A stretch of 64,000 bases of DNA, taken from assembly GCA_017934745.1 (NCBI GenBank), contig JAGBIY010000027.1, forward strand, positions 60,806 through 124,805, given 5' to 3'. The DNA comes from Treponema sp. GTDB taxonomy: Bacteria; Spirochaetota; Spirochaetia; Treponematales; Treponemataceae. Both the position numbers and the translations under genes were made by a program. Shown piece by piece: positions 34,605 through 43,470 of the stretch (positions within the stretch are counted from its first letter, which is position 1; every line of letters starts with the position of its first letter). The notes below the pieces were generated by a model. That model saw nothing but the letters and a program-made list of their open reading frames with translations, did no database searches and was not told the origin of the DNA.

Positions 34605-36167
34605 ATGGAATTTTTCAAGAAGCTTTTTTTGTTTTTCACGGCGGTTTTCGTCTCCGCCGTCATTGCGTCGTGTTCGGATTCTGACTTCAAAAGCGGAGGC
34701 GGCTCTTCTGTCGTCGTGTCGCTTTCTTCCGTTGGCGGACGCTCCGTCTTCGAAAAGTCGGATGCGGTGAAATTCGTCGTGTCCATTTCGCCCGGCGCGC
34801 ATGAGCCGATAGTCGTGGACTTGTCGGATTCCGTGGCGCAGACCGTGGAATTTTCGTCGGTGGAAGTCGGCAGGTACACAGTCACGGTGAAGGCCTACGA
34901 CTCTGACGGCACGAAATGCGCCCAGGGTACGTCGGCGGAATTTCCCGTGAGAAGCGGGGAGACTTCCGAAGTGTCGGTGAAGCTCCGCTGCTGCGTGAAG
35001 GACGTGGAGTCGTGGAAGGAGCTTTCCGATGCGGTGGACGAGGCTGAGGACGGCGACACCATCGTGTTGAAGGAAAATCTCGTGGCGGATTCCACGCTGG
35101 AAATATCGAAGTATCTTTCCATAAAGAGCGAGCCTTCCATCTCTCATTCGATTGGGCGTTCCGACGGATTTTCAGGAGCGGTCGCGCAAATCTCGAAGAA
35201 CGCCTCGCTCTCTATCGGAGAAAATGGAGGCTCCTCAATCACCGTTTCTGGAAACGAAGGGGCGGAAGAGGCTCTTTTCGTCGTGGAAGGCTCGCTCTAC
35301 GTTTTGGGGAGCGCGGTTCTCTCTGGAAACAAGTCCCAGTCGGACGGCGGCGCGATCCGTGTGTGCGATGGCGGAGCGTTGGTCGTTTCAGGAGGAATCA
35401 TCAGCGGAAACTCTGCGCTGAACGGAGGCGGCATCTATGCGGAATCAGGCTCGTCCGTCTCGATTCTTGGAGGAGCAATCGAAGCGAACGATGCTTCCGA
35501 AAACGGCGGAGGACTTTTCTGCGGCGGTTCCCTTTCCATGTCCGGCACGTTCACAATCATGCGGAATACGGCTCCGGACGAGAATACTGTCAGCAACATC
35601 TACATATCGGACTCTGCGGAATCGGTCATGTTCAATTCAATTGAATTGGGAAAGAGAATCAGCATTTCCAATGTCAGTTCTGGAGCTGCTTCGGTAATGC
35701 TCATGAGCGATATCACCATAACCGAGGATTTTGAGATTGACGGTTCTGTGCGTCCCTCTTTCGTCACGATAGACGGGCAGGGGAAGTACCACATAAACGG
35801 AGAGGGCGCGACGCTTGTGTTCAGGAGCGTGACTTTCCAGAACTGCTACAACAACGGTTTCGGCGGCGCGCTGAATTTGAACGACTGCGAGGCGACCATA
35901 ACGGACTGTTCGTTCTTGAACAATTCCGCCTCGTGCCGCGGAGCCGCAATCAACATTGCGGGCTGGAGTGCGGGGGTGCAGTTGGAGACTACGATAACCG
36001 GCTGCACTTTCAGCGGCAACAAGGACAACGAGGGCTGCTACGACATAAACGCGAGCGGACAGTACACTCATCTCGTACTCGGCGGCGGAAACTCGTCCGA
36101 CAACGCCAACCCCGTAATCTGCCAAGATGAAGTGGCGAACGGACATGCCGATGGAACCTGGGAGTGA
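34605..36167 (+). CDS. Beta-helix surface lipoprotein
   Basis: A 520-residue lipoprotein with signal peptide and lipobox VIASC (Cys23). After an N-terminal sandwich-like domain (to about residue 130) comes a right-handed beta-helix with repeats such as SDGGAIRVCDGGALVVSGG, LNGGGIYAESGSSVSILGG and ENGGGLFCGGSLSMSG, recalling polymorphic outer-membrane and adhesin-like repeats. It probably sits on the outer membrane and binds a host or plant polymer; the function is not known. AAGGAG supports the start. It is divergent from the sulfur region and followed by the trpB promoter. Confidence 0.75.
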   Translation: MEFFKKLFLFFTAVFVSAVIASCSDSDFKSGGGSSVVVSLSSVGGRSVFEKSDAVKFVVSISPGAHEPIVVDLSDSVAQTVEFSSVEVGRYTVTVKAYDSDGTKCAQGTSAEFPVRSGETSEVSVKLRCCVKDVESWKELSDAVDEAEDGDTIVLKENLVADSTLEISKYLSIKSEPSISHSIGRSDGFSGAVAQISKNASLSIGENGGSSITVSGNEGAEEALFVVEGSLYVLGSAVLSGNKSQSDGGAIRVCDGGALVVSGGIISGNSALNGGGIYAESGSSVSILGGAIEANDASENGGGLFCGGSLSMSGTFTIMRNTAPDENTVSNIYISDSAESVMFNSIELGKRISISNVSSGAASVMLMSDITITEDFEIDGSVRPSFVTIDGQGKYHINGEGATLVFRSVTFQNCYNNGFGGALNLNDCEATITDCSFLNNSASCRGAAINIAGWSAGVQLETTITGCTFSGNKDNEGCYDINASGQYTHLVLGGGNSSDNANPVICQDEVANGHADGTWE

Positions 36168-36182
36168 CGATTTCCTTCCGTA

Positions 36183-36211
36183 TTGAGGAATCCTCCGTTT
36201 TCCCATATTCT
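36183..36211 (+). promoter_or_regulatory. Putative promoter of trpB
   Basis: TTGAGG (36183-36188) and TATTCT (36206-36211) are 17 bases apart. The start point would be near 36218, giving a leader of about 93 bases that contains the terminator-like hairpin at 36246-36281. Confidence 0.45.
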
Positions 36212-36245
36212 ATTTGCATACAAAAATTGATGACAATGCATGGGG

Positions 36246-36281
36246 CACCTCTGGAAAGTCGATTTCCAGGGGTGGTTTTTT
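36246..36281 (+). terminator. Intrinsic terminator / attenuator in the trpB leader
   Basis: A 12-bp stem with one G-U pair (36246-36257 with 36263-36274), a 5-base loop, then G and six T. It lies downstream of the predicted trpB promoter and 30 bases before the trpB ATG. It could simply end the upstream gene, but its place suggests control of trpB by premature termination. Confidence 0.75.
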
Positions 36282-36310
36282 CCCTATGAATCTGCAAGGA
36301 GTGAAAAGAA

Positions 36311-37681
36311 ATGCCTGGAACAGAGATTCCCTACAAAATCTATCTTTCTGAAGAAGAGCTTCCGACAAGCTGGTACAACGTCAGGGCGGACATGAAGAAC
36401 AAGCCGGCTCCGCTTTTGCATCCGGAGACTCACAAGCCGATGACCTTCGACGACCTCCGTCCGGTCTTCTGTGATGAGCTTGTGAAGCAGGAATTGAACG
36501 ACACCGACGCATACTTCCCGATTCCAAAAGAAATCCGCGAATTCTACAAAATGTACAGGCCGTCGCCTCTCGTCCGCGCCTACTGCCTTGAGAAGAAGCT
36601 CGGCACACCGGCCCACATCTACTACAAATTCGAGGGAAACAACACGAGCGGAAGTCACAAGCTCAACTCGGCCATAGCGCAGGCCTACTACGCGAAGCAG
36701 CAGGGGCTCAAGGGCGTTACGACGGAGACGGGCGCGGGCCAGTGGGGAACCGCTCTTTCCATGGCGTGCTCATATTTCGACCTCGATTGCCAGGTCTACA
36801 TGGTCAAGTGCTCCTACGAGCAGAAGCCGTTCCGCAGGGAAGTCATGCGCACTTACGGAGCGAAGGTCACTCCGTCTCCTTCCGACACGACGGAGGTCGG
36901 ACGCAAAATCAACGCCGAATTCCCCGGCACTTCGGGAAGTTTGGGATGCGCCATTTCCGAGGCGGTCGAAGCCGCCACGAAGCAGGAAGGCTACCGCTAC
37001 GTCCTCGGAAGCGTACTCTCCCAGGTCCTCGTTCACCAGACTGTAATCGGACTTGAGACGATGGCCGCTTTGGACAAGTACGGAATCGACCCTGACATCA
37101 TTATCGGGTGCGCGGGCGGCGGCTCGAACCTCGGAGGCCTCATCTCTCCGTTCGTCGGAAGGAAACTCCGCGGTGAAAAGGACTGCCGCTTCATCGCCGT
37201 GGAGCCTGCGAGCTGTCCGAGCCTCACGCGCGGAAAGTTCGTCTACGATTTCTGCGACACGGGGCACGTCTGCCCGCTCGCCAAGATGTACACTCTCGGC
37301 TCCGAGTTCATCCCGTCCGCGAGCCACGCCGGCGGTCTCCGCTACCACGGCATGAGTTCCATCCTCTCCCAGCTCTACGCAGACGGACTCATGGAGGCGC
37401 GCACTGTGGAGCAGACCGCGGTCTTCAAGGCGGCGCAGGATTTCGCGAGAATCGAGGGAATCCTTCCGGCTCCGGAGTCGAGCCACGCAATCAAGGTCGC
37501 CATCGACGAGGCCCTCAAGTGCAAGGAGACCGGCGAAGCCAAGAACATCGTCTTCGGCCTCACGGGCACCGGCTACTTCGACATGTACGCCTACAAGGCG
37601 TTCAACGACGGAACGATGACCGACTACATCCCGACCGACGAGGACTTGAAGCGCGGTTTCGACGCATTGCCGAAAGTCTGA
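36311..37681 (+). CDS. trpB: Tryptophan synthase beta chain, TrpB2 type
   Basis: A 456-residue PLP enzyme of the TrpB2 subgroup, longer than TrpB1 and with the N-terminal extension typical of that group (EIPYKIYLSEEELPTSWYN). The PLP lysine is in GNNTSGSHKLNSAIAQAYY, followed by TTETGAGQWGTALSMA; the phosphate site is GCAGGGSNLGGL. It joins indole to serine (or phosphoserine) to make tryptophan. No trpA or other trp gene is adjacent, so it may salvage free indole, which is plentiful in the gut. AAGGAG supports the start. Confidence 0.93.
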   Translation: MPGTEIPYKIYLSEEELPTSWYNVRADMKNKPAPLLHPETHKPMTFDDLRPVFCDELVKQELNDTDAYFPIPKEIREFYKMYRPSPLVRAYCLEKKLGTPAHIYYKFEGNNTSGSHKLNSAIAQAYYAKQQGLKGVTTETGAGQWGTALSMACSYFDLDCQVYMVKCSYEQKPFRREVMRTYGAKVTPSPSDTTEVGRKINAEFPGTSGSLGCAISEAVEAATKQEGYRYVLGSVLSQVLVHQTVIGLETMAALDKYGIDPDIIIGCAGGGSNLGGLISPFVGRKLRGEKDCRFIAVEPASCPSLTRGKFVYDFCDTGHVCPLAKMYTLGSEFIPSASHAGGLRYHGMSSILSQLYADGLMEARTVEQTAVFKAAQDFARIEGILPAPESSHAIKVAIDEALKCKETGEAKNIVFGLTGTGYFDMYAYKAFNDGTMTDYIPTDEDLKRGFDALPKV

Positions 37682-37708
37682 GCGTGAAGTAAAAAATCCC
37701 GGAACATA

Positions 37709-37766
37709 AAAGAGCCTTGGCTTCCATTCTTTGCATTTGCGTTTTGAATCGGAGTCAAGGCTCTTT
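37709..37766 (+). terminator. Probable terminator after trpB
   Basis: An 11-bp perfect stem (37709-37719 with 37756-37766) whose loop continues partly paired. The tail CAATTTG is only weakly T-rich. It ends the trpB transcript or acts as an RNA-stabilising structure. Confidence 0.5.
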
Positions 37767-37884
37767 CAATTTGCGGTCAAATCTATTTTCAACGTTAGAA
37801 TTTTTTGTTGTAAGATGTATCAATTCGGTTTTTCAAAGTTTGTCTTCATGTACATGGTTGAAAATGCTGTGACATGGAGGCTTT

Positions 37885-39711
37885 ATGAAAAAAATTCTAT
37901 CATCGTTCATTCTCGCTGCCGCAATTTTTTCCGCAGGGGCGGATGCTGCGAAGCAGCCTGATGGAGCGAAAAATCCGGGAGAGGGCGGCTTCTTCGGAAC
38001 TGTCCCGAACGAGGAGAAGCCTGAACTTTCAGGAAAAATCTCCGTGAAGAGCGGGGAGAAGTCCGTCAAGAACGGAAAAACCGAGACGGGCAAGGCCGAC
38101 GAGAGCGCGGTCTACGTTGGAAAAGGCGCTTCCGCGAGCGTCGTCGGTGGAAGCGTCGTGAAGAAGGGCGACAGCAGCAACGACGGACAGAGCAACTTCT
38201 ACGGCTTGAACGCGGCCGTCTTGAGCGACAACGGAAAAGTGACCGTCCGCAACTTGGAAATCACAACGGACGGAGACGGAGCGAACGCGGTCTTCTCCAC
38301 AGGCTCCTCGTCGGTCGTGAGCTTGAAGAACGTGAAAATCCACACGAAGCAGAATTCATCGAGGGGGCTTGATTCCACCTACGGCGGAAGAATCGAGGCG
38401 AGCGGAGTGGAAATCGTCACCGAGGGCGAGCACTGCGCGGCTTTCGCCACTGACCGCGGGGAAGGCTTCGTGACGGTCGACGGCGGAAAGGCTTCCACGA
38501 ACGGGAAAGGCTCGCCCGTCATCTATTCGACAGGCGACATCCGGGTGTCGAACTTGAAGGGTAGCGCAGAAAATTCCGAGATAGCCTGCATTGAAGGGAA
38601 GAATTCAATTTCAATCAGCAAGAGCGCCTTGTCTGGAGGCAGCGGACTCGACAACGAGGTTTCAAGCGCGGTGATGCTCTACCAGAGCATGAGCGGCGAC
38701 GCGAACCAGGGAACGGCTTCGTTCACTTCCTCGGCATCGACTTTGACAAACACAAGCTCCGGCCCGTTCTTCTACGTCACGAACACGAGCGCGAAAATCA
38801 ACCTGGATTCGACAAAACTCGTCCAAGCCGGCAAATCAAAAATCCTGCTCCAGGCTTCAGGCAACAACTCCGAGCGCGGCTGGGGAAGAAAGGGCGCGAA
38901 CGGTGGCCGAGTGGAGCTGACTGCCAGTTCCCAGACGCTTTCGGGAGAAATTGTCGTCGACAAGATAAGCTCCGCCAAACTCAATTTCGGGAAAAAGACG
39001 ACTTTCACCGGAACCGTGAACGCAAAGAACGAAGGCTCGGTCGATTTGGTCCTCGACTCTTCCGCGAAATTCATAGCCGAGGGAAACTGCTACTTCAATT
39101 CGATAAGCGACGCCGACGGAAGCTACAAGAACATTGTCTCGAACGGCTACATAATCTACTACAACAAGAACAATTCCGAAAACTCTGCTTTCCACGGAAG
39201 GACGATTCTCTTGAATGACGGCGGAAAGCTCGCTCCTTACGAGAGGGAGGCCTCGACAGCCACTGTTTCGTCTTCTCCGCAAGACGAGCGCGGAATGACG
39301 CCTCCTCCTGACGGAAAAGCGGACGGCAAGAGACCTAAGATGGATTTCGAGTCTCTCAAGGGCACCCTCTGCGTCGTGAAGGTCGGCGACAACAGCACTT
39401 TCACTCTCCTCGACGAGAACAACAAGGCGACCGTCTTGAAACTCATGGACGACATGGGCGGAAAAGGCGGCAAGGGCGGAATGGGGGAGAGAAACGGTCC
39501 TCCTCCGTCTGATTTCGGAAACGGCGGCCAGCCTCCAAGCCCTCCTTCTGGCGAAATGAAGAACGGCGGCGGCCAGCCCGGAATGAAAGGGATGCCAAAG
39601 CCCGTGACCGAAAGCGACCTTCGGAAACTCAACGGAAAAGCCGTGGAAGTCAAGGGCGTTAAGGGCAATGACGGAAAATTCACCGTGTTCGAGATAAAGG
39701 AAGCCGAGTGA
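37885..39711 (+). CDS. Exported beta-helix-like protein with Gly/Pro-rich C-terminal part
   Basis: A 608-residue protein with a signal peptide (cleavage likely after SAGADA). Residues 80-450 consist of short repeats rich in Val, Ser, Gly and Asn (GKVTVRNLEITTDGDGANAVF, GDIRVSNLKGSAENSEIAC), consistent with a parallel beta-helix. From about residue 480 there is a low-complexity Gly/Pro/Met/Lys stretch (MGGKGGKGGMGERNGPPPSD), then an OB-like tail. It may be a surface or periplasmic structural protein; no catalytic motif was recognised. GGAGG precedes the start. Confidence 0.65.
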   Translation: MKKILSSFILAAAIFSAGADAAKQPDGAKNPGEGGFFGTVPNEEKPELSGKISVKSGEKSVKNGKTETGKADESAVYVGKGASASVVGGSVVKKGDSSNDGQSNFYGLNAAVLSDNGKVTVRNLEITTDGDGANAVFSTGSSSVVSLKNVKIHTKQNSSRGLDSTYGGRIEASGVEIVTEGEHCAAFATDRGEGFVTVDGGKASTNGKGSPVIYSTGDIRVSNLKGSAENSEIACIEGKNSISISKSALSGGSGLDNEVSSAVMLYQSMSGDANQGTASFTSSASTLTNTSSGPFFYVTNTSAKINLDSTKLVQAGKSKILLQASGNNSERGWGRKGANGGRVELTASSQTLSGEIVVDKISSAKLNFGKKTTFTGTVNAKNEGSVDLVLDSSAKFIAEGNCYFNSISDADGSYKNIVSNGYIIYYNKNNSENSAFHGRTILLNDGGKLAPYEREASTATVSSSPQDERGMTPPPDGKADGKRPKMDFESLKGTLCVVKVGDNSTFTLLDENNKATVLKLMDDMGGKGGKGGMGERNGPPPSDFGNGGQPPSPPSGEMKNGGGQPGMKGMPKPVTESDLRKLNGKAVEVKGVKGNDGKFTVFEIKEAE

Positions 39712-39750
39712 AAACGCGAAAACGGAAAGTTGAAAGATGAAAGATGAAAG

Positions 39751-39825
39751 ATGAAAGGTGAGAACGGAAAGATGAAAAATTTCAGTTTTCACCTTTCATT
39801 TTTAAATTCTCCGTTTTCCGTTCTC
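39751..39825. terminator. Bidirectional terminator with short tandem repeats
   Basis: ATGAAAGGTGA (39751-39761) pairs with TCACCTTTCAT (39789-39799), followed by TTTT. A second arm pair GAGAACGGAAA/TTTCCGTTCTC (39760-39770, 39815-39825) overlaps it. The 5' side contains three to four tandem copies of GAAAGAT from 39733. It lies between convergent genes. Confidence 0.65.
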
Positions 39826-40186
39826 AGCCTTGTCGTCCCAATTCTCCGCATTGCTCTACTATTTTTAGCGCAGCCTTCTGCTTTTCCAGCGGCAATGATT
39901 CTAGAACATGTATAACTTCATGATACTTTTTGAACAGCTCAATCTGCTGGTTTTCATTTTGCTCAAAAGAAGCCTTGTCACTCTTCGACTGCGGGACTTC
40001 CAAAAGATATTCCAACGAAACGCCAAGCACATTTGCGATACGAAGCGCATCAATTGCATAAGGATTTGAATTTCTCTCTATGGCTCGGTTGATTGTGGCG
40101 ACAGGAACATCAATCCTATAGGCAAGTTCCTTTCGGGAAAGATTTTGAAATTCCAATTCGCAGCAGACTTTTTTCCAAAACGACAT
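39824..40186 (-). CDS. XRE-family transcription regulator
   Basis: About 120 residues with an N-terminal helix-turn-helix (LSRKELAYRIDVPVATINRAIERNSNPYAIDALRIANVLGVSLEYLL) and a Lys/Glu-rich C-terminal helix. The start MSFWKKV is chosen by family resemblance; a TATCAT 9 to 14 bases ahead suggests a leaderless message. A longer frame begins at 40228. It is divergent from the TM2-domain gene, and the gap between them holds nested palindromes that are its probable operator. Confidence 0.8.
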   Translation of the reverse strand: MSFWKKVCCELEFQNLSRKELAYRIDVPVATINRAIERNSNPYAIDALRIANVLGVSLEYLLEVPQSKSDKASFEQNENQQIELFKKYHEVIHVLESLPLEKQKAALKIVEQCGELGRQG

Positions 40187-40204
40187 ATCGAATGATAGAA
40201 TAAA

Positions 40205-40272
40205 AACTTCTGTCGCATACTTCTCCATTTTTGTAACTTATGTTACTCTTGAGTCGATATGCGACAGAAGTT
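40205..40272. promoter_or_regulatory. Nested inverted repeats between the XRE and TM2-domain genes
   Basis: A perfect 15-bp inverted repeat, AACTTCTGTCGCATA (40205-40219) and its complement (40258-40272), encloses a perfect GTAAC-TTAT-GTTAC palindrome. A further TGTCGCAT occurs near 40293. These look like binding sites for the neighbouring XRE protein or the arms of a small mobile element. Confidence 0.5.
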
Positions 40273-40335
40273 CTTTTTGAGAAAGAATTGGAACATTGTC
40301 GCATTGAATCTCGAAAAAAACTGTTGGAGGATTTT

Positions 40336-41547
40336 ATGAGAAAACAGTTCTTTGGAATTTTTTCTCTTTTGCTTTTAATTTCTGTAGAGTTGTTTTCACA
40401 GAACAAAAAAGATTTCGTGCCATATAATGTAGTTGTCACTCAAGGAAACTATCGTACAATTGCCGTTTCAAAAGAAAACAGAACAAGAGAGAAACTGCTT
40501 CTTCTTGGGAACGAGCTGGAAGAACAGAACAAAAACACTTATCAAATATGTATTCTCGTCTTTGACGATGAAAAGGCCGCAAAACTTTACTCAAAAATAG
40601 ATAATCTTACTGCCGTTGAAGACAAGTTTTATGCAGAGCATTACATAGCAACATATTGGAAGAGTCCGTCAGCCAGGCATGATTTTACAATTATGCTCGA
40701 CGGAATGAACGGTAGTATTGAGAAAATTGATTATAAAGATTCTATTAAGACAAACGATTCCGAATCTTCCGAAAAGAAATATGAAGCAACCGCAACAGAT
40801 GACACTATTGGAAAAATGGTATCAACCATATTTTTTCTTTGGATAGTCGGGCTCATTGTTGTTCTGTGCTTATGGAAAAAATTCCGATACAAAGTTTGGT
40901 TTGAATTTTTCGTCGCTTTGTTCTTGGGCTTCTTTGGCGTCCAGAAATTCCGCGAAAAGAAAATTGGCTTGGGTGTTCTCTATATTTTCACTGCCGGTTG
41001 TTTTTACATTGGTTGGTCCATCGATGTAATACGATATTTTATTGCCGCAATTCGTAACAAGCCGATTTTGCCTGTTGAAACTACTTGTACACCAAAACAG
41101 GAGCTAATCACATTTGACGATGTTTCCGAGCTTCCCGTTGTTCAGCCTCTTGGTCTTATCTTGCAAGGTTCGGAAGTGTGTCATTTCTCAGAAAATGCAA
41201 ACTATGTGGAAATAAAAAATGTAGTTGTCGGAAGACGGATAAATGGAGGCGGCCGCTCCGCCAGAATCTTCGGAATACGAGTCAGTGCCGGGAGTGCTTA
41301 TTCGCAGTCAGTTCGGGATAATATCGCCATAAAAACACCGGGAACTTTCTCGATAACAAGCCAGCGGGTTGTGTTTTCTGGTATGAAAGGAGCCTTCAAC
41401 AAAAAACTTTCGGATATAACAGCATTGACAGGCTATGATGACGGAATCGGATTTCAGTTCAACGATAAGCATTTCGTCATTCAGATGGAAAATGCACCGT
41501 TGGCGCAGACAGTATTGAGTCTGCTTTTGTCAGCGAGCCAGAATTGA
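40336..41547 (+). CDS. TM2-domain membrane protein
   Basis: A 403-residue protein. It has a signal-like N-terminus, an extracytoplasmic region to about residue 165, a membrane helix (TIFFLWIVGLIVVLCLW), a TM2 domain (VWFEFFVALFLGFFGVQKF...GVLYIFTAGCFYIGWSIDVI) and a C-terminal cytoplasmic domain of about 130 residues resembling bacterial PH-like domains (IAIKTPGTFSITSQRVVFSG). The start at 40336 is set by TTGGAGG; a frame opening at 40240 lies in the palindromic control region. The role is unknown. Confidence 0.72.
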   Translation: MRKQFFGIFSLLLLISVELFSQNKKDFVPYNVVVTQGNYRTIAVSKENRTREKLLLLGNELEEQNKNTYQICILVFDDEKAAKLYSKIDNLTAVEDKFYAEHYIATYWKSPSARHDFTIMLDGMNGSIEKIDYKDSIKTNDSESSEKKYEATATDDTIGKMVSTIFFLWIVGLIVVLCLWKKFRYKVWFEFFVALFLGFFGVQKFREKKIGLGVLYIFTAGCFYIGWSIDVIRYFIAAIRNKPILPVETTCTPKQELITFDDVSELPVVQPLGLILQGSEVCHFSENANYVEIKNVVVGRRINGGGRSARIFGIRVSAGSAYSQSVRDNIAIKTPGTFSITSQRVVFSGMKGAFNKKLSDITALTGYDDGIGFQFNDKHFVIQMENAPLAQTVLSLLLSASQN

Positions 41548-41562
41548 AAAGAACAAACAGAA

Positions 41563-41603
41563 AGGCAGGTTTTCCGCCACGGCGGGACAGACCTGTCTTT
41601 TTT
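41563..41603 (+). terminator. Intrinsic terminator after the TM2-domain gene
   Basis: AGGCAGGT (41563-41570) pairs with ACCTGTCT (41591-41598), with an inner CCGCC/GGCGG stem, and six T follow. Confidence 0.82.
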
Positions 41604-41668
41604 ATTATGTGCGCTAAAACATTGCTTTTTCATTGCTTTTGTATTATTTTGTAACTATGGAGGCATAT

Positions 41669-41926
41669 ATGAGAACAGCAGTAATTCAGACAAGGGTTGA
41701 TACGGCTCTAAAATATGATGCAGATAATTTTTTCGAATCTATAGGCATGGATACAACTACGGCAATACGTATTTTTTTGAAGCAAACTTTGATTCAGCAT
41801 AAAATACCGTTTGAGATTGTTCAGGACAGTTCATTTTATTCTGAAAAAAATAAAAAAGCGTTGGAACATTCAAAAATGCAGATGGAGAACGGGCAGCATT
41901 CAATACATGAGCTTGTCGAGGTATAA
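41669..41926 (+). CDS. RelB/DinJ-family antitoxin
   Basis: An 85-residue ribbon-helix-helix protein: MRTAVIQTRVDTALKYDADNFFESIGMDTTTAIRIFLKQT is the DNA-binding N-terminus, and the charged rest should wrap the toxin. The ATG at 41669 is fixed by GGAGG upstream. It is 2 bases ahead of the YoeB-like toxin gene, the usual order. The pair may be a captured gene cassette, given the half attC just behind it. Confidence 0.88.
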   Translation: MRTAVIQTRVDTALKYDADNFFESIGMDTTTAIRIFLKQTLIQHKIPFEIVQDSSFYSEKNKKALEHSKMQMENGQHSIHELVEV

Positions 41927-41928
41927 GA

Positions 41929-42192
41929 ATGCACAAAGATTTTTCAGATGATGCCTGGGCAGATTATACATATTGGATAACGCAGGATAAAAAGACGCTC
42001 AAGAAAATAAATCAGCTTCTTGCGGATATTGAGCGAAACGGCAATGACGGAATCGGTCATCCAGAGCCGTTGAAAGAAAATTTGAGTGGGTATTGGTCAC
42101 GAACCATAGACGAGAAAAATAGGCTTGTCTACAAGATAGAAGACGGTATGATAAAAATTATTCAATGCAAGAACCATTATGATGATAAATAA
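41929..42192 (+). CDS. YoeB-family mRNA interferase toxin
   Basis: An 87-residue RelE-superfamily toxin of the YoeB/Txe type. The hallmark LLADIERNGNDGIGHPEPLKENLSGYWSRTIDEKNRLVY is intact, and the C-terminal IIQCKNHYDDK carries the expected His and Tyr. It cleaves mRNA on the ribosome when the antitoxin is lost. It follows the RelB-type gene directly, and a partial attC starts 3 bases after its stop. Confidence 0.92.
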   Translation: MHKDFSDDAWADYTYWITQDKKTLKKINQLLADIERNGNDGIGHPEPLKENLSGYWSRTIDEKNRLVYKIEDGMIKIIQCKNHYDDK

Positions 42193-42194
42193 AA

Positions 42195-42217
42195 TCCAAC
42201 AAAGCTTCAAAGCGGAC
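42195..42217 (+). other. Orphan half of an attC recombination site
   Basis: Nineteen bases (from 42198) are identical to the left half of the attC-like site at 53690, but no matching right half (GTTATGT) follows. It looks like the remains of an integron cassette boundary behind the RelB/YoeB pair. Confidence 0.55.
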
Positions 42218-42348
42218 AGCATCAAAATTTGAAGAAAATTGAAAGTTTCAGTATGTTTTTTGGTTGCGAATAGGAAAATTCCATTTTATACTTAAATTTA
42301 TTATAAAGAATTTGTTATTCATTTAATAAATGTGCATAGGAGCATAAA

Positions 42349-43470
42349 ATGGATTTGAAAAACCGGCATCTATCGCTTTCTAGGCGGCTTTTTTTGGTCG
42401 GAATCGTACCGATTCTCATTTCTTTCATTTTTCTTTCGACTTCCAGCTACTGGATTATATCCGACATTTCTTCTGACAACGTGAAAAGCCGAATGGAGCG
42501 CTCCCTCACCGATGTCGAGAACCGTGTTGAGGGAATCTTCGCCCCTTTCGCGTACGAGCTTGAGTCGTTCGCCTTGGTCGCCGAGACTGGTGCCGACAAG
42601 GACAGTCTGGACGTGACAATCCACGCCTACTCGAACGTTCTGGGGGCTACCTGCTCCATGTACTACGCCACTGCAATCTCCAGATACGAGCCGGACGGCT
42701 ATTACCTGGACAACACGGACTGGGTTCCGGAGCCTGACTGGATTCCGACACAGCGCGACTGGTACAAGGCGGCCGTCTCCGCTGGCGGAAAGCTCGCGTT
42801 CAGCGATCCTTACGTCGACGCGATGACAAAGTCCCTCTGCATTACGATTTCAAGGCTGGTGAAGGTCGATGGAAAAACGAAGGGAGTCGCCGCAATCGAC
42901 ATCTATTTGACGAACCTGTCCGAAACGATGGAGGAGGTCGGCATATCGCAGAACGGAAAGCTTTTTCTTGTGAACGAGAGCGGAATCTATCTTACGAACA
43001 GCAATGCCGACAAGATTCTTTCGTCGACTTTCTTCGATGACAATCCTGAATTTGAGAAAACCGAGTCAAGGAATTTCTTCCTCGACGGTGGCGAACACAT
43101 TTTAGTCCATGATGATTTCTACTGCGGCGTCAAAAAACTTTCGCTTCTTCCTTGGTACGCCGTAGCTGTCGGTCCGATGTCCGATTTCACGGAAAACCTG
43201 AAAAATTCCATCATGCACATGATAGTTGTGTTCGTCGTGATATTGGCTTTGACGGTGTTGCTTTCGTTCTTCACTTCCAGACGAATCTCCGTCACTTTCA
43301 AGAACATGGCGGCCCAGTGCCGCAACATCGCCACGGGCGATTTCCGAAGCCTCCGAACTCGTGCGCGGTTTCGATGCGTTTTCGGAGAGCGTCAGCAACC
43401 TCGTCAAGGAAATCCACAAGTCGACAGATTATGTGCAAGATGTTTCGGACGGCCTTGCGAGGACGGCTGA
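42349..43470 (+). pseudogene. Chemotaxis receptor, N-terminal part (frameshifted)
   Basis: The first part of a methyl-accepting chemotaxis protein: membrane helix near residues 17-38, an extracytoplasmic dCache-like sensor domain (WIPTQRDWYKAAVSAGGKLAFSDPYVDAMTKSLCITISR is typical), a second helix near 290-312 and the start of a HAMP domain ([22 protein letters not shown]). The frame is lost at about 43340: residues after GDF are unlike any receptor. The rest continues one base out of frame at 43361. AGGAG precedes the start. As written, the protein would lack all signalling parts. Confidence 0.82.

Noticed and set aside
36246-36281. T-box riboswitch before trpB
   Set aside because: GGGGTGG before the T-run recalls a T-box fragment, but the leader is under 100 bases and lacks the stem I and the full antiterminator sequence.
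39728-39760. CRISPR-like short tandem repeats (GAAAGAT units)
   Set aside because: Units of 7 bases without spacers; they form part of a terminator hairpin. No CRISPR array or cas gene was seen anywhere in the window.
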